A stretch of DNA of 32,444 bases from Priapulus caudatus (GCF_000485595.1 NW_014577228.1:65941-98384), one strand, 5' to 3'. Positions 19,841-31,548 are shown, numbered from the stretch's first letter. Notes: generated by a model from the letters alone, not told the origin. Numbers and translations are program-made.

Positions 19841-22800
19841 GGGACACACACGCTTCATATCGTCGAGTCGCACCTCGTTCTCGGTGCTGCGGTCGCGCAG
19901 CTGGTTCCACTGGTGCAGCACATAGCTGTACTCCTCCGCCTTCTCAAACCTGCCTGTCGTGCTGTACAGCCGCAGCAGTCCCCGATAATCATACTCCAGC
20001 CCACTGTATGCCTCGCCAAACAACTTCTTACCTACGACGAAATTACTTTGTAATCAGTCTCAGTCATATGTATACGTATAAATTGTATAGATGGGATCAG
20101 AAGTGAATAAAAAAATGTTTGTTGTAATTCACTCCTGATGGGATATATATACATACATATACGTATAGATATTACACTAGTATATATGGAACACTTCGGA
20201 AAAATGCCTCCTTTACACACAGTTGTCTGTCCTATACAGAAGTCACCACTGACACAGACGTTACATGTCTATGTAGATATTATGACCCACAGAGACAATA
20301 ATGAATGGATAACAGAGGGTGCTGGCTGAGTGAGAAGCTAGTGCTTACCTATGGATATCGAACGCAGGTAGAGCTGTTCTGCATCGCTGTGCAATAGCAT
20401 GTCATAATTGTAGAGCGAAGCCAAGTGGCCAACGGAGAGCGCCACCTCGTAATCTTCGGTTCCAAGCAGTTTCTCCTTGATCTCGATGGCTTTCAGGTGC
20501 ATGCCTTGTGCCTCCTAGAAAAAGGAAATCAGGGTACAATGTGTTACATACACCCATGCTGCGGTGCTCAGACAAAGGTACAAAAAACAAACAAACATAC
20601 AAACCACAAATAAACAACAACGGACGATGAAACAAATAATAATGCCAAATGCTTTCGTACGCCACCACCCCACCACGCTAACCTCGTGATGGTAATTGGA
20701 TTGAAGCAATCTGCCCTGATGGCACCGTTTCACAATCAAACATACGATTATGCCGACCGCTTCCTTGTTAATGTGCTCACCTTGTACTGGTGCATAGACT
20801 GGTACAGTCTACCGAGATTGCCATAGTGTTTGGCCGTCTGCACATTCTCCTCGCCAAATGCCTTCTTAGCAAGCGACAGTGCCACCAGGTGGAGATCTAG
20901 CGCCTCCTGTAGCAGTCGCTCCTCCTTCTCCTTCAGGTGACTGTCGATGGCAATCTCCTCTAGAATGAGGGCTGAAAAAGTGCATCAACAAAGATCGATT
21001 CACGAAAAACGAAAATAGCCTGAACCCTTAAAGAATTCATGAAGGTTTTGAACTATTTCAATAAATGATGCATAAATGCATGTCTATAATGAATAAATCT
21101 AGTTTTATGTCTTGGTTTAGTTTTAGAGTTCCACTTTATTAGGCTTGCGATATCTCCTGACCCTCCGCTCACCTTTTACACGTTTTGAGGAAGCCATCAG
21201 CAAATGATCTTCTGGAAGAATCTGACTCATAATCTGAATGGCTTTCTCGGCATGCTCCCTAAAAGACAGACCAATAGTGTTCCCGAAATTAAAAAACTCA
21301 CAACTGCAACGAAACTCCGTAAGAAATCGCAAAACACCGCCGAAAAACTTCAAAGATTGAACCAAATAAGCGATAATTAGACCAGTTCAATTATGTTGTT
21401 GCTGTTGTTGTTATTATAATCATAAATATTACTATTGTATTATTATTATTGTTATCATCATTATTATTATTATTAGTAGTAGTAGTGTTATTGCCTTATT
21501 ACTGTCTCTAGTGAAAATTTGCCCTAGTGCCAACTATCTAAGAGAAAATTCAGAATTACTGGGTACTGCATGCCTGCGCACACGTACCTAGCATCAGAGA
21601 AGCGACCTGAGCTATATTCATGAACATAGAGGGCATAAGCAAGGTCCTCATGAGCTATCGCGACATGGATGTTCTTCCCTCCAAACACAGACTGTCTTAC
21701 ATCTAGGGCCGTCTGAAAATACACAACGAACATATACACGCCAAGTAGATTCTCACACTATTTTTGCAAGCGCTAAACCTTTTGGTTTTGCGCTTGTCAA
21801 CATGATAAGGAAAATATACATTATCTAGAACGTATTTCAGTGACACATTCAACAATTTGATTCTAAAAATTGCCAATCGATGCCTACATTAATAGAGGCT
21901 GGAAGCTACCTTTTCACCATGCACCCATTAAAATGACATAAATTGGCCAGAAGTTACGATCACATTATTGCACAATGGTAAGCATTTAGAAAGTTGAATT
22001 CTTCACGAGAAACACCACGTACTTGGTACACTTGAACCGACTGACTGATTTGGTCAACGTTGAGAAGATAGAAGCTGTAGTCCAATAGAGTGTCAGCGTA
22101 CTTTGGATGCTGGCAGCCAAACGCATCTCTGAAATAATAATCAGCTCTTCTATCTCATCCTGGTTAACATTTTTCTGTAATTCGATTTTAACACATACTT
22201 ATGCAGTCAAAGTGATCAATGTTTGAGCTTTATTTCCCACTCTCTGTGGGGGAGATCGATTGCAGCGATATCGCACTGGGGCGGTTGCCATGACAACAGT
22301 ACCTTGCAACGTGCACAGCCTCCGTTATTAGCATCTCTGCGCGTCGAAACTCCCGTTTCACGACGCATGCCTTCGACGCCTGTCTGAGAACGTCAACTAT
22401 GACCTTAGATGGTAGAGCTGAGGTCAGACCCTTCAGGGCTAGCGTGCTCCATTTATACGCCTAAAGAGAGATACATTGACTAATTAACCCATCATTACAC
22501 AATCAATGCCAATCATGTCTCTCTATCTCAGATGCAGACCTGCTAGCATGATTTAAAGCTATATTTGCGAGATTCTTGCTCAGAAACACTCAATCCGAAA
22601 AAAATATAGCGAAATATAGTCTCACTTCACAGCGGATATATCACTGATTACACTAACTCGAAAAACACTATGATTTTATGCAGTTATAGCATAGAAAATT
22701 GGATATGAACACATCGTAAGATTTGTAATACACTGAAATTTTATCGTACCACAAGAATGTCAGAATGGGTAAATTGTATATTGTCGGTGACAAAATTGCA

Positions 22801-25800
22801 AACATAAAAGCATCTCAAAATTCTGTAAGAGATGTATATGTCTATGGCCGATAGGTGGCGATATCAGCTGGTCCAAGAGAGTAGCTGGTAAAAACACAAT
22901 ATTATACTCGAAAATACACCACCCATGTACACACGAATTTACTTCATCTAACACTGAACGTAAGCGCTACTTCTTCACACACGTCTTACTTTATTCACTT
23001 CTTCAAGATTAGTCTGCTAGAAATAAACGAAATGACCGAGTTAGTAATTATGTTTAGTAACTTATGTAAGCAGCAATGAATTCATCAGTGTCGATTCTCA
23101 CCTCGTCATATTGGCTTCTAACGAAGAAGAGCGAGCAGAGTTCACAGTAGAGACTAGATGTGTTAATCGGATGTCCGGCACTGATCAACTTCTCCGCATA
23201 ATACTGGGACTCGTGATATGAAGTGTCCGACTCCGTGAACTTACAGTAAAGATTCCGTGAGTGCAGCAACCTGTGAGAGAATAAAACAGTGTTCTGATCA
23301 CTTGGACTTGTCTACCATATGCTAATGAGAATCTACACAATTGATTGCATTTAGTCCTAACATAACGAAAGCTCAGATAAGGGCAATGTGTTTATTGCAG
23401 CTATAATGCATCCTGTTAAATGGCAATAATGCTATGAGCAGAGCTCTACCCATCTTTTGGCATTTCGCTCCTTAGTAAATGCATTTATACAACTACTACA
23501 CATAACTGCTCTACTGTATGTTCCTTGACCAAGACAAAAACATTTTGCGCAGAGTATTGTGTAATCATAATAAACCTGATGCAACACTCGAGGCACTTTG
23601 TCCAGTTGGTGGTATTATTTTCGAGTTTGCAGAGCTGGAAGCAGGCACTCATGACTCTTTCACTTGCGCAGTACCATCCTGCCTCGCTGAGAAATGCTTC
23701 TGCAATGTGGCAAAGCAGAATAAAAAATACAGACTCTCACAATTAATCAAATTCACCTAACGTTTTAAAACTGACAGCTAAACGGTTGCTTACCACGACG
23801 GTGGCGCCACTGGAAGCGCAATCCACTGAAAAAGTTGTGCAAAGCAACATTTCGGCTGCAGGCTACAGACCGAGGGGGTTTCTTATTTATTAATTTAAAA
23901 GCAGAAGGATTGCAATATCTTATAAACGACACATAGTTTTAGTTATAATATGGACGAATTTGTCCTAAAATAAATATCGTTCAGTTAAATAGCATTTAGC
24001 TATAAACATAATTGCACCTTTATGATTAGACCTCGGTCTGTAACGTGCAAAATAAATTGCAAATGTGCAACTTTTACAAGGTGGCAGCACAATCGCGGGT
24101 TATGTCGGCACCAAAAAATGAAGATTTCGAAACTCAATGTTGTTTTATGACAAACGTGAATGCGTAATTATAGAAATTTGCAGGTATGTGCTAAATTATT
24201 TATGCATTTACTATTATAATATATTCTAAAATTCTAGGGGATAGTATCTCTTTAAGTACATGCCTAATGCAAATCCAAGCTGTATTGTACGATCCTTTAC
24301 AGTTTGAACGGACGCATGTACAACACAGCAGTTCTGGCTGTATGAGTCTGCAAGAATGTCAGCTATCCTTATACCCTGATCCATCAGGGCTTGGAAGCAA
24401 TGGTGGAGCAGGTGCCTATAAATAAAGTCACACATTGTAACTAACATCCAATTTTATCTGGATTACCAAAATTCTTACATGCCTAAAAATTCATTGTGAT
24501 TGCTTAACATAATAAAAGCTATTATGTATCACGTCTAATATCAATAAATGAGAAATGGATTGGAAGCATGTGAGTTTAAAATTACATTCTGTTGTTCATG
24601 GTTTCAATAATATGCACACAAGTACAGGCAAGCTAAAACGTTCACGTATGTTGATGTTATGAGTAAAATTGCCTGTTGCTCTATGCACAACTCGGAGCAA
24701 TAACGCTTTTAGATTAATGAGTTTTTAGAGTTAAAACACATTTATCATCCAACTGCAATCCTAGCAAGAACCTAAAGTAAGGATGATTTTACTCTTTTTA
24801 TCAATCTTACCGTTTGTCACTGACTTTGAGAACTTTAGAGAACACATCTAGCTCGCAAAACTCCATGCCGAGCAGACAGAGGGGTCCCTGCTTGTACAAC
24901 TGCAACAAACATTTAAGAAGCACAAACGATGATTGGCTGTCGTCATATGACACATTATTATTCTATCCTGGACACCAACTTGAGACAATTTCGAACAAGT
25001 ATAACCAGAAAGATCGAGCTACTGGACATTTGGTTTCCGTAACGGACATGACAGAAAACGGACAAGGGTTATCAGTGTACTGTACAAAGCATGAAAACCA
25101 TGTCAGCTTAATGGCTATATCTTTCCAGTTTTTGTCTAATTCGAATCTTGAAATAACCCTCTAGACCATGAACACAACTGTAAACGTATTTAGGCAACTA
25201 TCTTTTTCTTTCATTAAAAAATGGTGCGTAATTAACGGACATGACACTTTCTGCGCAATGGACATGAGTATGCGCACTTTGTTCCAAGCTATTATACTTT
25301 TTTTCTGAAGGAATTATGCCTTCATGTATAGTCAGAAAACAGGAGTCCGATTCATATGACATGCAATTCAAGGGAATTTATTACCTTATGAAGTACTTAC
25401 TAACCTTAGATATGGTACTATACTACAACATGATTGGCTAAATTTTATATTCATAAAATAGCACGTCACACAAATATAGCTAAAAAAATATTTAAATCGT
25501 GTTTTCAGTGAGCCCCAGCATCGTTGTTATGAAAGGCAGCATGACTTAAAATATGAGAATTTAGACTTCATTTAACAGCAATCTACATGAAACTGGGCAA
25601 TTAATGTTTTTACTCGAGTGAACGTTTTTCGTGGAATTGCCAATATATAGCGCGTTCACACGTAGCAAAATCCACGGTTCGTACGCGTACGAAACAGAGT
25701 TTCGTACGTACTCGCGATAAAATTCTGAACGACCACGTATAGCTATACTCAATTCGAAACGCGTATCACTATCCTGACAAAATGAGTGCGTTTCCTACGT

Positions 25801-28800
25801 ACTTCGTATAGCTGTACGCGTATAGCAGACGTGTGAGCAACCGGCTATAGCTATACGCGTATAACAATAGGAAACAAAGCGCTGTCGACGGTCTACGAGA
25901 AAATGCTAGTGTTAAGACTAATGTTAAGACTAATTTTGAGCCGTGTGGCGGACTCAATATGGCTATACGCACGGCGGCCGTGTGGCGGACTCAATATGGC
26001 TATACGCACGGCGGCCGTGCGGATCCGATTCAATATGGCTATAAGCACGGCGCTGCCGTGGGGCTGACTCAAATATGGCTAACGCACGGGCCGTTGTGAT
26101 AAGATAAATATGGCTATACCACGCGCCCGTGTGCGACATCATATAGCTATACGCATGGCGGCCGGTGTGGCGGACTCAATATGGCTATACGCACGGCCGC
26201 CGTGTGGATAAGATTCAAATATGGCTATATCGCGCACCGCGGCCATATGGCCGACTCAATATGGCTAGAGAATGAGGAAAGTGGAAGAAGGGAAGCTGGT
26301 GGAGAAGGAGGAGGGCAGAAAGCTGGTGGAGAAGGAGGAAGGGAAAGTGTGGAAAGGAGAATGGAGAAGCTGTGAGCAGGAGAAGGAGAAGAAAGAAAGT
26401 GTTGGAGAAAAGAGGAGGGAGAAGGGAGAAGGTGTGATAAAGAGGGAAGAAGCTGTGAGAAGAGGAGGGAAAAAGATGGTGAGAAGAGGGAAGAAGCTGG
26501 TGAAAGGAGAGGGAGTAAGGGCTGAGGAGGGAGAACGTAGGAGGATGGAGAAGCTGGGAGCAAGGAGGAAAGGAAACGAGGGAGTAAGGACTTGTGACGG
26601 AGGAGAAAGGAAAGTTGCAGGATGAAGATAGCTGGTGGAGAAGAGGAAGGGAGAAGGGAGAAGGCAGGGAAAGAAGGAGAGGATAAGCCGGAGCAAGAGA
26701 GGGGGAGAACTGGGGAGAAGCGAAGGGAGAAGGAAGTGTGGTGAGAAGAGAAGGAGAAACGAGAGAAAAGAAAGGAAGTGTGAGTAAGGAGATAACTGTG
26801 GAGAAGAGGAGGGAGAAGCAGAAGGAGAAGGGAAGAAGGTGTGGACAAGAGAGGGGAGAAGCTGTGAAAGGAGGAGGCGGAGAAAGAGAAGGTGTGGAGA
26901 AGAGAGAGAGAAGGAGAATGTGAGAGGGGAGAAGCGTACGAGAAGGAGAGGAAGCTGGTGAGTAAGGAAAAGGTAGGAGGGGAAAGAAGCTGGTGAGGAG
27001 GGAAGGAGAAGGAGAAGCGGTAGCATGAACGAGGAGGGAGAAGGAGAAAGGATAAGCTGGTGGAGAAGGAGGAAGAGAAAGAAAAGGTGTCGAGAAGGGG
27101 GAGGGAGAACTGGTGGAAAAGGAGGAGGGAGAAGCTGTGAGGAATTAGAAGGGATACGAAGAAAGCTGGAGAAGGAAGAAAGGGGGAAGAAGGAGGGGAG
27201 AAGCGACGGAGTGGGAGGATAAATGGGATAGAGGGGAGAAACGGAACGGTGAGAGGAGGGGGAGAAGGGAGAAGCGTGAGAGGGAAAAAGCCTGTGGAGA
27301 AGGAAAGGGAAAGAAGAAGGGGTAAAGAGGAGCGGATGAAGCTGGTGGAAGCGAGGGGCGAACTGTGGAACAATGAGGAAGGGGAGAAGGAGAGAAGGGA
27401 GCGGTGGATGGATGAGGGGAAAGTAAAAAAGAGAGAGAAAAAGGAAAAGGAAAGGAGGAGAAGCTGTAGAGAAGGAGGAGCGAGAATGGAGAAGCTGTGA
27501 TGATGAGAGCTGGGAAGAAGGCAGGAACTAACGACCAGCTTCTCCCTCACTCCTTCTCATCCCACTTCTCCCTTCTCCCTCCTCGCCACAGCTCCCTTAT
27601 CTCCCTCATTCCTCCCTTACCCGCTTCTCCCCAGCTTCCCCTCCCTCCTCCATCCACTCTCACCGATCCTCACTATCTCCAACCGACCTTCTCCTTTCTT
27701 ACCCCTCGCTCCTCCACCCAGCGCCCTCTCCGCCCTCCTTTATCCCCTTCTCTCTTCTCCCCTGCTCTCTCCACCAGCTCCCACTCTCCCTCCTTCTCTC
27801 CTTCCTCCTCCTCCACGCCAGCTTCTCCCGCCCTCCTCCACTCAACCTCTCCTCTTCGTCCCCTCCTCCTATCTCGCACCAGCTCTCCTTCCTCCTTCTC
27901 ACCACCTTCTTCCCCTCTCCCCCTGCCTCCTTCTCCAACCAGCTTCTCCGTTTCGTCGTCGCTCGCGCCACCCAGGTCTTCCCTCTACCCCTCCTTTCCC
28001 TTTCCTCCTTCTCTCAACACAGCTTCTCCCTCCTCCTTCCCTACCAGCCTGTCTCCCCTCCTCCACCACCTTCTCCTTTCTCCCCCTCCCCTTCTCCACC
28101 AGCGTCCCCTCTCACACCAACCTTCCTCTTCTTCTCCCATCCTTCTCCACAGCTTCTCCCCTCCTCGCCTTCTCCAACACCTCTCCCTTCTCCCCCCTCT
28201 CCTTCTCCAACCAGCTCTCCCCTCCTCCTCTCCACCCATCACTCTCCCTTCTCCCCCTACCTCCTTCCCAACCAGCTTCTCCGCTCTCCCCTCATCACAC
28301 CCAGCCCTCTCTCCCCTCCTCTCTCCTTTCCTCCTCTCCACCAGCTCTCTCCTTCTCCCCTCCTCCCACCAGCTCTCTTCTCACCCCTCCTTCATCCCTC
28401 CTCCTTTCCCAGCTCTCCCCTTCCTCCTCCTACCAGCTCCTCCTCCTTCCTCCACCACCTCTCCGTTCCCACTCCTCCCTTCCACCAGTTCTCTCTCTCC
28501 CCCTCCTTCTCCCCACCAGTCTCTCCCTCCTCCTTCTCCAACACCTTTGCCCCTCTTCTCCTCCTTCTCCAACCAGCTTCTCCCCCTCCTCCTCTCCACC
28601 ACCTTCTCCCTCTCCCGCTTCCTACCTATCCACAACTTCTCCCCCTCGTCTCCTCCACCATCATCCTTTCCCCCGCTCCTCCACTACTCCTCTCCCGCTT
28701 TCTCCCTTTTCCCCCTGCTCGCTTTACGCAGGCATCCCTTCTCGCTTCCTCCTTCCCACCAGCCTTCCCCCTCCTTCCCACCACTTTCTCCCTTCTCCTC

Positions 28801-30409
28801 CCTTCTCCGACCCACTTCTCCCTTCTTCCCTCCTCGCAACCACCTTCTTCTTCTTCCCCCTCCTCCTCTCTCCACCAGCTTCTCCCGCCTCCTTCTCGCC
28901 CCACCTTCCCCTCTCCCCTCATCCTTCTCACCAGCTTCTCTCTTCTCGCCTCCTCCTCCACCAGCTCCTTCCCCCTCCTTCTCTCCACACACGCTTCTCC
29001 CCTGCCTCCTCTCCACCAGCTTCTCCATCCTCCTCCACGACCTTCCTTCCCTCCCCCGCTCCCTCCTTCTCCCACACCTTTTCCTCCTCTCCTTCTCGCA
29101 CCAGCCTCTCTTTCTCCCCGCTTCACTCCTTCTCCCCTCCTTCTCCACCACCTCTCTTCTCCCCTCTTCCTCATTCTCGCTACCACCGCATCACCACTAC
29201 CTTCTTCCCCATTTCTCGCCTTCTCCACCACCTTCTCCCCTCTCGCCTTCCTCCTTCTCCACCAGCTTCTCCCTTCTCCCCTTCGAACCCATTCCTAGCC
29301 ATATGATCGGCTCCATACGCCGCCAGTGACGTATAGCCAATTGAATCTTATCCACACGGCCGCAGTGCGTATAGCCATATTGAGTCGGCCACACGGCCGC
29401 CGTGCGTATAGCCATATTGAATCTGGCCCACACGGCCGCCGTGCGTATATAAGGCGCGTTCACACGGACGTTTTTGGCCCGAGCCTAATTAGGCCCGTGC
29501 CAGATTTGGCTCGAGCCGAGCGTTCACACGGACGTTTTTGGCCCGAGCCTAATTAGGCCCGTGCCAGATTTGGTCCCATCGAAAACGTCGGACTAGGCCT
29601 GAGCCAAATTTTAGCACCAGCTTTCGGCGAGAGGTAGAGCGGTAGAATCGGTTGAGCGGTAGATGCTGCGAGTGTCAAACGTGTACTTCGACGAAATAAA
29701 GTCCAAAACAGTATAAAAATTCGACAAATTTGATCAGGATGCACGTTTTCAAGATTGATAATTGAACTCGGAACGTAAGTAAACACTCTAAATCCTACAC
29801 AACGCCATCTCGCGACATACTGCCAAAGTATCTGTGAGATATTTGTGCAATAAAATTTATTTGAATTTGAATTTGAATTTGACAGACAGTATTTACCTCC
29901 CCCCTACTTGCGTACGTGTGAACGCTCCGACTCAAACCGGCCCGAGCCAAATCTAGCCCATTTGGCTCGAGCCAAACCATGACCGTGTGAACGCGACTAT
30001 AGTCACTTCCTTACGGTAGAGTAAATAAACACTGAGACTTTGACAGTAAACACACACTAAACACAATTTGTGTTTACTTACTATTAATTTTATTATTAAA
30101 ACGGCCAAACTGCCTCAGGCTGTAAAAGTACTAAAACTAAAAGTGTAAAACTAACTTTCTGAACCATGGCATGGGAGCCTGACGATAACATTCGAGCAAC
30201 AGTGTCAGTGTCACTGTCAGTGACACCGACTGTCATTAACTAGGATATCTACAACTTTGCATGTAATTACTCACTTTATAGTAGACATCAAACTGCACAT
30301 TTTCAGGGAAAGTTTTGAGTTCTCTACGAGTTCTAGTGTAATGAGTAACTACAACATTTATTGTTGTATTATAGAGAGAATCTGGAATCCAATTGAGAGC
30401 TGACGCCAT
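19796..30409 (-). CDS. APPBP2: Amyloid protein-binding protein 2 (CUL2 ligase substrate receptor, TPR protein)
   Basis: Twelve exons on the minus strand splice to 578 residues (human about 585): 30409-30275, 24899-24811, 24415-24264, 23699-23576, 23270-23102, 22460-22303, 22128-22023, 21712-21588, 21258-21173, 20971-20781, 20514-20349, 20031-19796. All phases agree. Recognisable blocks in order: WIPDSLYNT and PENVQFDVYYK (exon 1), EFCELDVFSKVLK, HLLHHCFQALMDQG, FLSEAGWY, LYCELCSLFFVRSQYDE, VDVLRQASKACVVKREFRRAE, HPKYADTLLDYSFYLLNVD, RQSVFGGKNIHVAIAHEDLAY, ILPEDHLLMASSKRVK, AKHYGNLGRLYQSM, EDYEVALSVGHLASLYNYDM, FGEAYSGLEYDYRGLLRLY. The family has TPR-like repeats, binds the cytoplasmic tail of amyloid precursor protein and serves CUL2-RBX1 ubiquitin ligases as receptor for C-terminal degrons. 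The in-frame reading extends 39 codons upstream of the chosen ATG, but the human-like start MAS-LNWIP is preferred. Intron 1 is 5.4 kb; the others are mostly 70-570 bp. Intron 3 has an apparent GC donor. Confidence 0.95.
21395..21490. repeat. TTA/TTG-type microsatellite in an APPBP2 intron
   Basis: An impure trinucleotide tract (TTGTTG, TATTATTAT, ATTAGTAGTAG) within intron 8. Confidence 0.8.
22565..22701 (-). repeat. Dispersed repeat, copy B
   Basis: Inverted partner of 7945-8094, lying in APPBP2 intron 5. The strongest identical block reads TAACTCGAAAAACACTATGA-like sequence diverging around a shared TATCACTGATTACACTAAC core, and CTCAATCCGAAAAAA is identical. Flanks differ, as expected for independent insertions. 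Confidence 0.75.
24262..24263 (-). other. GC donor of APPBP2 intron 3
   Basis: Exon 3 ends GCATTAG and is followed on the minus strand by GCATGT. Exon 4 (AFLSEAGWY) begins at 23699 after TTGCAG and needs a phase-1 donor; the only nearby GT, four bases on, is in phase 2. The acceptor is a tandem CAGAAG, so a one-residue splice variant is possible. Confidence 0.6.
24900..25648. other. Start-distal part of APPBP2 intron 1
   Basis: Plain AT-rich intron sequence. The plus-strand open frame crossing from exon 2 into this part (24814-25164) is antisense to the exon and has no sign of being coding. Confidence 0.6.
25649..25845. mobile_element. Possible small MITE with GCGTTCACACG-type ends
   Basis: The left tip GCGCGTTCACACGTAGC (about 25649) is roughly inverted at about 25826-25845 (AGACGTGTGAGCAAC). 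The interior is full of palindromes such as CGTACGCGTACG and TATAGCTATA. The tips match the ends of the element at 29455-29995, so they may belong to one family. Exact borders and target duplication are not clear. Confidence 0.4.
25943..26268 (+). repeat. About 37-bp satellite, left block of a giant inverted array
   Basis: Eight to nine degraded copies of a unit of about 37 bp with the landmarks GTGTGGCGGACTCAATATGG and CTATACGCACGGCGGCC. The first two copies are identical; later ones have many small indels. The same unit recurs inverted at 29296-29454. Confidence 0.85.
26269..27530 (+). repeat. Purine-rich minisatellite, 1.26 kb
   Basis: Irregular copies of units like GAGAAGCTGGTGGAGAAGG and GGAGGAGGGAGAAG make the plus strand overwhelmingly G/A. 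The long antisense reading frames (up to 441 codons of Ser, Leu, Pro and Phe) are a by-product of the missing stop codons in pyrimidine-rich sequence. Such tracts can form triplex structures; indels between units are very frequent. Confidence 0.9.
27535..29290 (-). repeat. Pyrimidine-rich inverted counterpart, 1.75 kb
   Basis: At about 27531-27540 the bias flips: the plus strand becomes C/T with units such as CTCCTTCTCCACCAGCTTCT, the complement of the purine block. The two blocks thus form a very large imperfect inverted repeat with almost no spacer. The 610-codon plus-strand frame here is low-complexity and not a gene. Confidence 0.9.
29296..29454 (-). repeat. About 37-bp satellite, right (inverted) block
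   Basis: About four copies, with landmarks GTGCGTATAGCCATATTGA and CACACGGCCGCC, form the complement of the block at 25943-26268. They close the inverted array symmetrically. Confidence 0.85.
29455..29995. mobile_element. MITE-like element with 13-bp inverted tips
   Basis: CGCGTTCACACGG at 29455-29467 is repeated inverted at 29983-29995. Sub-terminal GGCCCGAGCC/GGCTCGAGCC words are also inverted. A 63-bp direct duplication starting GCGTTCACACGGACG occupies 29457-29582. A (GAATTT)n run lies at about 29852-29880. No coding sequence. TATA occurs just outside both ends, which may be the target site. Confidence 0.6.
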
Positions 30410-30651
30410 GTTTTCTTGATGCTCTGCATTCAACCCAAATTTGATTCGATATGTGTGGTGTGAGTGTAATATAGAGCAAACACAGAAATTTCTATGTAAG
30501 CTCTGATAAAATAACTTTTTAGCCACGACGGTTCTAAAGTAAAATCATATTATTTATTTTTTCTCAAATATAGCCTAAGCGGAAGTATCCGTCCAGCGAA
30601 CAGTACACTCCCCGTTTTCGGCACAGTCTTCCTAACTTCCTGTCGGCTGTC
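30410..30651 (-). promoter_or_regulatory. APPBP2 5' untranslated region and probable promoter
   Basis: The region upstream of the chosen start codon (minus strand) keeps an open frame for 39 codons, then ends at a stop. No TATA box or strong motif stands out, so the transcription start is not placed. Confidence 0.35.
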
Positions 30652-30738
30652 TAGACTGGTACTCGCTCCCACCTCGATTACTCGATGGGCCGAGTGGTGG
30701 CCGGCCTAAGCCGAGAGGTGGGACCGGGTACCAGTCTA
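30652..30738. mobile_element. 87-bp hairpin MITE with 10-bp target duplication
   Basis: The tips TAGACTGGTACTCGCTCCCA (30652) and its near-complement ending at 30738 form arms of about 25 bp. GTCGGCTGTC is repeated exactly at 30642-30651 and 30739-30748. A 9-10 bp duplication and a TAGAC start also describe the foldback element at 2400-5850, so a shared Mutator-like source is possible. Confidence 0.75.
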
Positions 30739-30748
30739 GTCGGCTGTC

Positions 30749-31311
30749 GTACCGCACGTCTTCTCAATTTTTGATTATCTGAAATTTTAAACGTTGTATA
30801 TACGTACATGTTCAAAATCCATGTAGTTTTGCAGGTTTCTCAATAGTATGTGATGGTCCGATTTAAGAACAGGTACTAGGCCTAATTCGTCACGTACCGC
30901 TTCTTTATTAAGTAGTACGGTTCAAGGATAGAGATGATGGGTGCAAATCCACTTTAGTAGCGATGCTGATCGCTCGCGCCATATTGTCTATATTTCAGCA
31001 ACCATAATTTCAATCGAGTCAATGTAGCCACTTTCAGATGACGTCACTTTTAATATATATCATATTATTAAATCAAACTTTGTAGTCTGAATGAGAAGCG
31101 CCTCAACCGTTTATGTTATTATTTTCAGAATTGTTACCGTAACCGTTTTTGATATAGAACGTGCTAAAAACGCAACAAAACGTAAACGGGGCTAGCAGCG
31201 ACCTGGCATGAAGCGCGCGCATACTAGTTTTTCGTTTTTCGCCGACGCCACAACAGCCCTGTATAGCTATAAACTATTCTGATGTATTTATTTATGACAT
31301 GTTTATAGACA
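30749..31311. other. Non-coding spacer
   Basis: AT-leaning sequence without a supported gene, repeat or RNA. Confidence 0.5.
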
Positions 31312-31548
31312 TTATCGTTCTGATGGCGCCACACCAAACTCGCCGCTCCACAGTTCGGGGTCTCTTCTTATTATGGCAGATTTATGTACAGCAATGAATA
31401 TGAAATGCACGTCATGTATACGTCGACATAATTCATCATCCAATTGCATCTCCATGATGCCCGCGTAGATGCGCAGTTCGAAGCATTGCTGAGCATTTCC
31501 AGTGTCAAATGTGAAAAGCACTTCATTGGCACTGTCACGTCTCAACAT
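31312..31548 (-). CDS. Uncertain small ORF, 78 residues
   Basis: An ATG-initiated frame reads MLRRDSANEVLFTFDTGNAQ at its start and ends FGVAPSER-stop. It has balanced amino-acid composition, an in-frame stop directly before the ATG, and minus-strand AATAAA about 25-30 bases after the stop. That combination would fit a small gene or a 3' coding exon, but I do not recognise the family and chance is possible. No membrane segment or known motif is visible. Confidence 0.25.
   Translation of the reverse strand: MLRRDSANEVLFTFDTGNAQQCFELRIYAGIMEMQLDDELCRRIHDVHFIFIAVHKSAIIRRDPELWSGEFGVAPSER

Noticed and set aside
26225-29329. Very long open frames (441 codons minus, 610 codons plus, several antisense Glu/Arg/Lys frames)
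   Set aside because: They follow purely from purine/pyrimidine-biased minisatellites that rarely make stop codons; composition is only Ser/Leu/Pro/Phe or Glu/Arg/Lys/Gly.
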